The translations under genes were made by a program, and so were the position numbers. A stretch of DNA of 13,838 nt. Source: Rikenella microfusus (GTDB taxonomy: Bacteria; Bacteroidota; Bacteroidia; Bacteroidales; SZUA-534). This document shows, piece by piece, positions 7,114 to 13,838 of the stretch. Position 1 is the first letter of the stretch; each line of letters opens with the position of its first letter. The stretch covers positions 1-13,838 of the forward strand of contig DYQV01000036.1 of NCBI GenBank assembly GCA_020719105.1, in the 5' to 3' direction. A model generated the notes under the pieces. That model ran no database searches, was not told where the DNA came from, and worked only from the letters and a program-made list of their open reading frames with translations.

Positions 7114-8298
7114 TTAACTCAAAGCATCTACGGCTAAGTGTGCCATAACCTGAATACCTGTTTCGATAGCGGCTTCATTAGCAATAAATTTAGGTGAATG
7201 CAAACCGGCACTATCGGTATTATCGCCATCAGCCACTCCCAATCGGTAAAAACAGGCTGGATATTTTTGGGCAAACCACCCAAAATCTTCCGCTGTCATG
7301 CGAATATCGAGGTTATGTACCTGAGCAATACCAAGCAATGATGTGGCAGCTTCCTGAGCTTTACGGGTCACCTCGGGATTGTTATAAACCGATGGAAAAC
7401 CAATCTGGATATCAATATCTGCTGTCCCTCCCATACCATCTACCACCGATTGAGTGAGTTTTCTTATTTTATCGTGAGCAATATACCTCCAATCTTCATC
7501 CATAGTGCGAAAAGTACCTTCCAACCGGATGGTTTCAGGAATAATATTCATGGCACTGTTGCAAACTATGTTTCCGAACGAAAGTACGGCGGGAACCTGA
7601 GTTGGAATAATCCGGCTAACCACTTGCTGTAAGGTAACTACCGTTTGGGCTGTCATAAGCACGGTATCAATAGTTTTGTGGGGTAAGGCCGCGTGTCCGC
7701 CTTTTCCTTTTAAAGTGATGTAAATCTCATCGGCCGATGCCATATATTGCCCTTGCTTAAAACCCACATGCCCAGCAGGCAATTCAGGGTAAACATGCTG
7801 ACCAATAATTACATCGGGGGTATAATCATCAAACAGGCCTTGTTCCATCATGAGTTTGGCTCCTCCCGGAATTTTCTCTTCGCCGGGTTGAAATATTAAT
7901 AACACAGTACCTGACCATTGATGGCGCAGTTCATTTAAAATTTTTGCGGCTCCCAATAAACATGAAGTGTGGATATCATGCCCACAAGCGTGCATTACAC
8001 CGGCATTTATCGACTTATAAGATAAATTATTATCCTCGATAATAGGCAACGCATCCATATCGGCCCGTAAGGCAACAGTTTTTCCCTTTCCATTTCCCTC
8101 AATAATTCCAAGAATTCCGAAGCCTCCAAATCCTTTAATATAGGTTATTCCGTAAGAGTCCAGTTTTGATGCCACCAAAGCTGAAGTTTCACTTTCCTGA
8201 AACGAAAGTTCGGGATGGGCATGAATGTGCCTGCGTATGGCAATTATTTCCTGAAGATTTTCCTGAGCTAATTTCTTTATAGATTCCTGAATATTCAT
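7114..8298 (-). CDS. M20D-family amidohydrolase (N-acyl-amino acid / hippurate hydrolase-like)
   Basis: A 394-residue, probably cytosolic di-metal hydrolase that cleaves N-acyl or related amide bonds. It has the M20D pattern: RRHIHAHPELSFQE (22-35), RADMDALP (78-85), HACGHDIH (103-110), GEE (139-141), GQHVYP (166-171), the dimerisation-domain segment GKGGHAALPH (198-207), TAEDFGWF (335-342) and LHSPKF (366-371). Expected metal ligands are Cys105, His107, Glu141, His168 and His367, with Glu140 as the general base; all are present. There is no signal peptide. The exact substrate (hippurate, N-acetyl amino acids, aminobenzoyl-glutamate or indole-acyl amino acids) cannot be read from sequence, so no symbol is given. 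It is the last gene of the minus-strand block, 60 bases after the outer-membrane protein gene and possibly co-transcribed with it. Confidence 0.93.
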   Translation of the reverse strand: MNIQESIKKLAQENLQEIIAIRRHIHAHPELSFQESETSALVASKLDSYGITYIKGFGGFGILGIIEGNGKGKTVALRADMDALPIIEDNNLSYKSINAGVMHACGHDIHTSCLLGAAKILNELRHQWSGTVLLIFQPGEEKIPGGAKLMMEQGLFDDYTPDVIIGQHVYPELPAGHVGFKQGQYMASADEIYITLKGKGGHAALPHKTIDTVLMTAQTVVTLQQVVSRIIPTQVPAVLSFGNIVCNSAMNIIPETIRLEGTFRTMDEDWRYIAHDKIRKLTQSVVDGMGGTADIDIQIGFPSVYNNPEVTRKAQEAATSLLGIAQVHNLDIRMTAEDFGWFAQKYPACFYRLGVADGDNTDSAGLHSPKFIANEAAIETGIQVMAHLAVDALS

Positions 8299-8358
8299 GC
8301 TTACTGTTTAAATTGTTATTGCTTGATGTTTCGATTAAAATAGTGGTTAACAAAATTT

Positions 8359-11300
8359 TTAAAAATCGGTACATAACGACAAGTAAAAAACCCGGGGTAA
8401 AACCCGTCCGCCATCAATTCCCCAAGCCCAATCCGTGCGAACATAATAGCCCAAAAAACGGGATCGCAATCCAAAACCAACTCCAGCAACAAATGGAGAA
8501 TGTTTCCGATCGATTTTTACGGTTATGGGTGGCCGATTTATTATTCTATAGTCGTATGCATTATTTGCTGTAACGGGGTTCCAACCTTCCCAGGCAGAGC
8601 CCACATCGGTGAAACCCATAACCATAAAATTATTAAAAAAATCGCTGCTGATAGGCCGATTAAAAAGGTACCGGATAATGGGCCATCGCAATTCAAAATT
8701 GGCTACAGCAAACGAATTTCCATTCCTCACATTTTGAATAAACCCTCTCATATTAGTTGCTACTGCCTGATAAACCCAATTTTTATCGTAGTTTATATTC
8801 GTGGAATAATCAAACGTAGGATTATTCTCTGAAAAATTCATCCAATTATCGACCCCTCCTAAATAATACATCAGCAGTGAATTGCCAAATGACGAACTCC
8901 ATGCCAGCCGGCTGGCAAAAATAAAATCGCGATGGATGGGCAAATAATTCCGGATGTCGGCTCCAACAACAAAAAGGTGGGAATTTGTTTGCTGACCTAT
9001 TTGATTGTAATATTCGCCAAATATTTTTAAACGTGTTCCGTCGTATAAGTTAAGACCTAAACTTCGTGTATTGTCGAGTATCACCTCACCTTTCAGTCCT
9101 CCCCAGAACTTTATTTCCGATGGCCTAACCAGTGTATTCAAATCCGACGATTTATATACCTGCTCATCTAATCGCCCCGAAGCAGTTCCTTTAACTGCTA
9201 AAATCTGACTGATGGGGTATTTGTAAACGGACACTAACTCATTGGTAAATATTTTGGAGTATTCAAAACCATTCGACGCTTCAAAAACCTGTCGATGATA
9301 AATATATTGTTTATCAAGCCTGTATTTTAAGTTTTCAACACTCAATAGGTATTCATTCGATTCAAAATCAAGGGAAAAACGGATACCCCCTGTAATCTTA
9401 AAATCTTCAAACAAATCAATGGCACCCACTTTTGTTAGCACATTAAATCCCGGATTGTAATAAAATGCACTGCCGGTAAATACTTGGTAACTCTGATTCA
9501 TAAAGCCAAAATCGACCTGAGTGACCAATAAATTAGAATAGAAATTAGTAAAGTAAACCAGTTGCAAGGGTAATTTAAAACCTTGTTCTTCTTCAATATC
9601 ATCTATTTTAAACTCTCGTTTTTCAATTTCAAAAATATAATCATTTACATCAATCAATGAATCGTTTAAAATATCAAAAGATGCGGCAAGAGTAATTGAA
9701 TCTGCCTCATAGATAGGCACTTCAGCCCTCCGAATGCTATCGAGCTGCGTTTTTTCCTCAACATAACTTCGAAACCAGGTATCAACCATTTCTTCACCAA
9801 CCGGTGCCGGTTTTGAATCCAGTTCATGCGTGAATAAGCTATATTTCTTTACCCCTTTAAAGGCTTCGCTAAAGCTTCGGGTTTGCTTGTTAAAGTCAAA
9901 TCCGGTAACACTAAATTGCCGATTGGTGATAGGAAACATTTTTGTATAAGTCTGATAATGAATCGAAGTATCAATAAACCTAATGGAACTATCAAACAAA
10001 GCAATTCCTTGATTATAAATTCCATTTTTATTGGTTAAATAGAAAAACTGATCCTGCTTAAATTCTATGGGTTGCAATTCGTCAATTCGATAGGTATTGG
10101 ATAATTGAGTAAGTTCATTGGCTTTTTTTTCATAATCGTAAATAAACAAATCGTAGCTGCTTTGAATCTCTTGTAATTGATTCTTTTCGTAACTAAGTTG
10201 TATGGTTTTCCGGTTCGATGAAAACAAAATTTCTTTTGACTGATTGATAAACCGTGGATATAAATCATCAGCCACATCATTGGTAATACGGTTAAACGTG
10301 CCGGCAACAATTGAAAAAACAAAAATGTCGGTGTACCCGTTGTCCACTGCTGAAAAAACTATTTCTTGCCCATTTTCCGAGAAACTGTAATCGAGAATTT
10401 TATCCACAGTAAAAACTTCACGGGTGGTTTTATCTTCAGTTTCCAAATCATAATATTGCATCCACAAGTGCCCTTTTCGCTCATACACATAAGTTAAAAA
10501 TTTGCTGGTTGGATGCCAACACAAAATTGGATAGGAATAATCAGGAATCTGTTCCAATTTATTTTCCCGCTTTATCAACCGTTTGGTTTTATTGGTTTGA
10601 GTATCGTATATATAAATGCTGTATTGCCCATCCTGATTGGTAACATAGGATATATATTTGCCATCGGGCGACATTTTTATCTGGTTGTAAATTTTATTTT
10701 TTTTAGTTCGCTTTACAATAGGCTTTTGATTTTCCGGTTTTAATTCCCGGTCTTTCAGTTCATCGGTGTATCGAGCCTGATGGTAATAAAACCAATCGTT
10801 TAGCACATCTTTCATGGGCATACCTAATACATATAGAAATCCAGTTTCCACACTTTTACTGATGCGCGACATGTAAACAATTTGCGAAACAATGGATTCG
10901 CCATAGGTTTCAGATAGATACCGCCAAAAAGCATGTCCTGCAATTTTTGCATCATTTCCATGTAACCGATGTATTTTTTGAACCTTTCCTTCGAGTAGTG
11001 CATTTTTAATTTTGCTCTCCGTTTCAAAATCCAAATCGTAGGCAATGTATGATATCAACCCGGGGGTAAACCATTCAGGCAAGTTCAACATAGTGGAAGA
11101 AGAAACCCTATCGCGGAAGCTGCCCCCGTAAAGCATTTCATTAATCAGCACCTCAGCAATGGAGGCCCGTATCTGGCGGCGAAGTTTTGCATGATCGCCA
11201 TCAAAATATACAAAAACCTTATTATCAACAATTCGTGTAACTCCGCCAATATTTGATTCATCGGCTCCGGTAACCAGTCCAATATTGCTTTGCCGGAATT

Positions 11301-11610
11301 CACTTTGCTTGTTATATACGATAAAAATAATTCGGCGCTGCAAAATTTCTTCCAATGAATATTCAATGTAATTTAGCTCTTCAGTAGCTATTTGCGAAAC
11401 AAATTCAGCCAGTTTGCTTCCATTAACATAAAAATACGTATCAAATTTCGGGAATCGATAATACTGCCAATAAAAATCGTTGTATTGCACCCGACTCTTT
11501 CCAAAGGTCATTTGGTGACCATTATAAAATTGGGCATACACGGCAGTAGTCAATCCCAGTAAGGGAATGAGCAAAAATAGTATCCGGTATTTTTTAAGCC
11601 AACGACGCAC
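8359..11610 (-). CDS. Outer-membrane protein: pseudo-peptidase domain, PD40 propeller, Omp85-like barrel
   Basis: A 1083-residue envelope protein of unknown function. A type I signal peptide (about 1-26, ending VYA before Gln27) is followed by a region like the peptidase MA/gluzincin fold (about 40-285). This contains LPEWFTPGLISY (177-188), but the expected zinc motif HExxH is absent (the matching helix reads IAEVLINEM, 151-159) and the usual Glu of WFxEGL is Pro183. Next come at least four TolB/WD40-like (PD40) blades (about 305-530; for example KMSPDGKYISYV), a linker (about 530-680), and a beta-barrel (about 690-1083) with BamA-like features: VGSAWEGWNP, a DWAWGIDGG strand and a terminal Phe. 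No POTRA repeats are seen. The start is GTG at 11610, because a stop codon lies two codons upstream in frame. It follows rlmB by 37 bases. Confidence 0.85.
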   Translation of the reverse strand: MRRWLKKYRILFLLIPLLGLTTAVYAQFYNGHQMTFGKSRVQYNDFYWQYYRFPKFDTYFYVNGSKLAEFVSQIATEELNYIEYSLEEILQRRIIFIVYNKQSEFRQSNIGLVTGADESNIGGVTRIVDNKVFVYFDGDHAKLRRQIRASIAEVLINEMLYGGSFRDRVSSSTMLNLPEWFTPGLISYIAYDLDFETESKIKNALLEGKVQKIHRLHGNDAKIAGHAFWRYLSETYGESIVSQIVYMSRISKSVETGFLYVLGMPMKDVLNDWFYYHQARYTDELKDRELKPENQKPIVKRTKKNKIYNQIKMSPDGKYISYVTNQDGQYSIYIYDTQTNKTKRLIKRENKLEQIPDYSYPILCWHPTSKFLTYVYERKGHLWMQYYDLETEDKTTREVFTVDKILDYSFSENGQEIVFSAVDNGYTDIFVFSIVAGTFNRITNDVADDLYPRFINQSKEILFSSNRKTIQLSYEKNQLQEIQSSYDLFIYDYEKKANELTQLSNTYRIDELQPIEFKQDQFFYLTNKNGIYNQGIALFDSSIRFIDTSIHYQTYTKMFPITNRQFSVTGFDFNKQTRSFSEAFKGVKKYSLFTHELDSKPAPVGEEMVDTWFRSYVEEKTQLDSIRRAEVPIYEADSITLAASFDILNDSLIDVNDYIFEIEKREFKIDDIEEEQGFKLPLQLVYFTNFYSNLLVTQVDFGFMNQSYQVFTGSAFYYNPGFNVLTKVGAIDLFEDFKITGGIRFSLDFESNEYLLSVENLKYRLDKQYIYHRQVFEASNGFEYSKIFTNELVSVYKYPISQILAVKGTASGRLDEQVYKSSDLNTLVRPSEIKFWGGLKGEVILDNTRSLGLNLYDGTRLKIFGEYYNQIGQQTNSHLFVVGADIRNYLPIHRDFIFASRLAWSSSFGNSLLMYYLGGVDNWMNFSENNPTFDYSTNINYDKNWVYQAVATNMRGFIQNVRNGNSFAVANFELRWPIIRYLFNRPISSDFFNNFMVMGFTDVGSAWEGWNPVTANNAYDYRIINRPPITVKIDRKHSPFVAGVGFGLRSRFLGYYVRTDWAWGIDGGRVLPRVFYLSLCTDF

Positions 11611-11647
11611 TTTTTAGTTTTAAATCATCCATTTCTCATTCATTAAT

Positions 11648-12406
11648 TCATCCATTCGTGCGCTGCCTTACCCCTTCGTAAAGGAGCACTGAAGCCGCCA
11701 CGGAAACATTTAACGATTGAATCTGTCCCAATACCGGAATTTTTATAAGGGTATCGCAAACACGTATCACATCGTTACTTAAGCCGGTATCTTCAGCTCC
11801 CATAACAATACAGACTGGCTGTTTAAAGTTTTGGATAAAATAGGAATCACTTGCTTTTTCCGTAGCTCCGGCCACGGCAATACCGCATTGCTGCATGTAT
11901 TGCAATGTTTTTTTTAATGAGGGAACCCGGCATATCGGCAATTTATAAAGAGCACCGGCTGAAGTCTTAATGGCATCCGGTCCTATTCTTGCCGAACCTT
12001 TTTCAGGAATAACAATGGCATGAACACCCGCACACTCTGCTGTACGTACAATAGCGCCAAAGTTACGTACATCGGTTACTTCATCAATAGCCAATAAAAA
12101 AGGTTCTTGCCCTTTTTCAAAAATACTTGCAATAACCTCTTCAATCACCGAGAAACTGATGGGTGATATTAGGGCAATTACCCCCTGATGATTTTTAAGG
12201 GAAACCCGGTTGAGTTTTTCATCCGGTACTTCTTGAAATGGAATGTTATTTTGATGCATTTCCTCGAAAAGCTCTTTAATTAAATCGCCCTTTAATCCCC
12301 GTTTAATTAAAACCTTATCAATGTCTTTTCCGGAACGGATGGCTTCAATTACTGCCCGAATACCAAAAATTAAATCATCGGTATTCCTTTCGGTTTTGTG
12401 ATACAT
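11648..12406 (-). CDS. rlmB: 23S rRNA (guanosine-2'-O-)-methyltransferase RlmB (SpoU/TrmH family)
   Basis: This cytosolic SPOUT-class enzyme uses S-adenosylmethionine and is predicted to methylate the ribose of G2251 in the 23S rRNA peptidyl-transferase loop. The 252 residues show the N-terminal substrate-binding domain (about 10-80, FGIRAVIEAI at 14-23) and the catalytic trefoil knot with all three SpoU motifs: NFGAIVRTA (115-123), MGAEDTGLS (202-210) and IPVLGQIQSLNVSVA (223-237). The key Asn115, Arg121, Glu205 and Asn233 are present. I chose ATG 12406, which lies 5 bases after the stop of the upstream GWxTD gene and gives the normal N-terminus. The open frame continues further upstream only as read-through of that gene's coding region. 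RlmB versus a close TrmH-family relative is a judgement based on domain layout. Confidence 0.92.
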   Translation of the reverse strand: MYHKTERNTDDLIFGIRAVIEAIRSGKDIDKVLIKRGLKGDLIKELFEEMHQNNIPFQEVPDEKLNRVSLKNHQGVIALISPISFSVIEEVIASIFEKGQEPFLLAIDEVTDVRNFGAIVRTAECAGVHAIVIPEKGSARIGPDAIKTSAGALYKLPICRVPSLKKTLQYMQQCGIAVAGATEKASDSYFIQNFKQPVCIVMGAEDTGLSNDVIRVCDTLIKIPVLGQIQSLNVSVAASVLLYEGVRQRTNG

Positions 12407-12411
12407 AGTTC

Positions 12412-13680
12412 TTACTGATTTAGTGAAAAAACCCTTCCTTCGCGCCAGGTGCCTATTGCATTGAACCACAACCGGGCGTGCAAATCGGAACGCTCCAAAT
12501 AACTGGTCTTTCCGAATAAAGGGTGATATTCGTTGTAAAAATAAAATTCCAACCCATCTTTTGAATCCCGGCCATAATTCCAAAATTCCCCGTCATCGGT
12601 TTTTCGAACCTGACCCGGAGCACCAAAAATAATATAAATCATTCCCCGGTCGGTTAGCCATCCTTCTTTAAAATCGGTAAAATAATAATTGGCTAATTGA
12701 ACCCTATGATAATATATGCGAATCAATTCCCGTGCTCTATCCACATCATTAGCAGCAGTTAGCCAAAATGAATCAACCGCCAACTTTGGAGAGCCAAGTT
12801 CCCAATAAGCCTGCATTTCTTTAGCAGAACATAAATAACCTAATGGTCGCAATAATTCTTCCGGTGTTTTAAGGTATGGATAAAACTCATTGGCACAAAG
12901 GTAAGTTTTACCATGAATTCCCATAGTTTCTGAGAAAAAATAGACTCCTTTTTTATTAAAAGAAAACAAACAAGTATCGGGATGAGGAACGATGTATGAT
13001 GTATCGATATCCATGGGTACAAGGTAAGTTTCTTTTTGAATATCAGGCGGTGCGGGCAATAAGGTATCGGCCTGATAATAGGAAATCCGCATTCCTGAGG
13101 GGTTAAAATAGTCACTGCGCACTCTAAAAGTATCTTTGGCCGAAAAATGATTGTAGAAAATTGGATTGGCATGTTGCGACAAAAAAAGGTAACTGTTTTG
13201 GTTCCCTTCGGGATTAAAATCAACATCCAAAACCTGTGAAACGCTCTGTCCGGAATTCAAATCGGTTAAAAAAACCTCAATTATGTATTTTCCTTTTTCA
13301 GTAAATTGCAACGGTACATATCCCATGAACTGAGGTCGAGGTTTTCCCTTTAATGTAAATGCAGCGGTTAAGCTATCAACTATTTCAATACTCTGATAAC
13401 TCCGTGTAGTTCTGAAAAAAAACCGAATATGAGCTTTTGGTACAGAATCCCCTTCGGCTACTAAAAAGGCAAATTCATTGGGGAAAAACCTAAAAAATAG
13501 ACGGTTATCGGAAGGCGATGTCATTAAAATACCATATTCAGGATGAAACGGAGTAAGCCCCGGATTGTACTGATGGGCATAATTCCGGTTGCTAATGGTA
13601 TCGTAAACCGTAACGCAGGAAATTGCAACCAACAATAAAATCAGGATAACAATGGAATTATTTTTATGCTTTATTTTCAA
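12412..13680 (-). CDS. GWxTD-domain lipoprotein
   Basis: A 422-residue predicted lipoprotein of unknown function. Residues 1-22 form a basic n-region (MKIKHKNN), a strongly hydrophobic stretch and the lipobox-like AISC with Cys22; Ala at -3 makes the lipobox slightly atypical. The middle (about 60-250) looks beta-rich and immunoglobulin-like, with patterns such as GKYIIEVFLTD and KKGVYFFSET. The C-terminal GWxTD domain (about 275-415) has the name-giving GWLTD at 340-344, followed by RGMIYIIFGAPGQV and an aromatic strand region. The start appears to be TTG at 13680: the in-frame stretch up to the previous stop holds no ATG, and the first internal Met (53) would remove the signal peptide. rlmB follows after 5 bases, and the outer-membrane protein gene follows rlmB, so these are probably one transcript. 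Confidence 0.88.
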   Translation of the reverse strand: MKIKHKNNSIVILILLLVAISCVTVYDTISNRNYAHQYNPGLTPFHPEYGILMTSPSDNRLFFRFFPNEFAFLVAEGDSVPKAHIRFFFRTTRSYQSIEIVDSLTAAFTLKGKPRPQFMGYVPLQFTEKGKYIIEVFLTDLNSGQSVSQVLDVDFNPEGNQNSYLFLSQHANPIFYNHFSAKDTFRVRSDYFNPSGMRISYYQADTLLPAPPDIQKETYLVPMDIDTSYIVPHPDTCLFSFNKKGVYFFSETMGIHGKTYLCANEFYPYLKTPEELLRPLGYLCSAKEMQAYWELGSPKLAVDSFWLTAANDVDRARELIRIYYHRVQLANYYFTDFKEGWLTDRGMIYIIFGAPGQVRKTDDGEFWNYGRDSKDGLEFYFYNEYHPLFGKTSYLERSDLHARLWFNAIGTWREGRVFSLNQ

Positions 13681-13718
13681 AACAGTTATTTTAAATGTGG
13701 CATTTCTAATCTTTGGCC

Positions 13719-13733
13719 TTGCTCATTGAGCAA
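13719..13733. promoter_or_regulatory. Perfect dyad upstream of the GWxTD gene (site 1)
   Basis: TTGCTCA and TGAGCAA are perfect 7-base arms around a central T. The dyad lies 39 bases upstream of the proposed TTG start of the GWxTD lipoprotein gene, in its leader or promoter region. The odd-length symmetry and position suit a regulator-binding site. No T-run follows, so it is not terminator-like. No regulator can be named. Confidence 0.35.
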
Positions 13734-13760
13734 TATTAAAATGAATTGTTGAAATTAAAA

Positions 13761-13777
13761 AATTGTATCATACAATT
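13761..13777. promoter_or_regulatory. Perfect dyad upstream of the GWxTD gene (site 2)
   Basis: AATTGTAT and ATACAATT are perfect 8-base arms around a central C. Read on the minus strand, the palindrome is followed by a T-rich stretch (TTTTTTAATTT if the T's of the arm are included). It could therefore be a weak A/T-only terminator for a gene to the right, or an operator for the minus-strand block. Its centre is 43 bases from that of the dyad at 13719-13733. Confidence 0.35.
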
Positions 13778-13838
13778 AATGAACACACAACAAATAATAG
13801 GGTTCAATGAATGAGTTAAAATATGAGCCTTAACTTAA

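Noticed and set aside
9500..11610. TolB of the Tol-Pal system as the identity of the propeller protein
   Set aside because: The protein is far longer than TolB, ends in an outer-membrane barrel, starts with a peptidase-like domain, and has no tolQRA or pal genes beside it.
12407..12583. N-terminal extension of rlmB into the GWxTD gene
   Set aside because: The extra 59 residues are out-of-frame translation of the conserved GWxTD C-terminus; ATG 12406 gives a normal RlmB.

Overview
The window looks like a chromosomal core segment from a member of the Bacteroidota, probably a Bacteroidales-like lineage. Three things point there. Gene starts have no purine-rich Shine-Dalgarno sequence. One clear promoter has the Bacteroidota form TTTG-N19-TAnnTTTG. 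The proteins belong to families in forms typical of the phylum: ComEC without a working beta-lactamase-like tail, a GWxTD lipoprotein, and a TolB-like propeller joined to an Omp85-like barrel. The taxonomic call is an inference from style; the window contains no rRNA or other marker.

Layout. The plus strand carries 50-7104: peptide deformylase (def), a YefM-YoeB toxin-antitoxin pair with its own promoter and operator, a small TPR-like lipoprotein, a ComEC/Rec2 DNA-uptake channel protein, and the potassium uptake pair trkA-trkH. The minus strand carries 13680-7114, read from right to left: a GWxTD-domain lipoprotein, the 23S rRNA 2'-O-methyltransferase rlmB, a 1083-residue outer-membrane protein (degenerate peptidase-like domain, PD40 propeller, barrel), and an M20 amidohydrolase. 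The two blocks converge, with only 9 bases between the trkH and amidohydrolase stop codons.

How the genes work together. trkA and trkH form the regulator and the membrane subunit of one K+ uptake system. The TA pair is a self-contained autoregulated module lying between housekeeping genes. On the minus strand, the GWxTD lipoprotein and the propeller-barrel protein are both predicted envelope proteins of unknown function and flank rlmB with very short gaps (5 and 37 bases). This is the part most likely to hide an uncharacterised function, although both families occur in other Bacteroidota.

Non-coding structure. There is a long 17-bp-stem hairpin between comEC and trkA, a 9-bp inverted repeat directly before the comEC start, two perfect dyads upstream of the minus-strand block, and a degenerate heptamer repeat at the left edge. 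Three genes (trkH, the outer-membrane protein, the GWxTD protein) have no ATG available at the expected N-terminus and appear to use GTG, GTG and TTG. I found no rRNA, tRNA, insertion sequence, CRISPR array or prophage. Apart from the TA module the region looks like ordinary chromosome.
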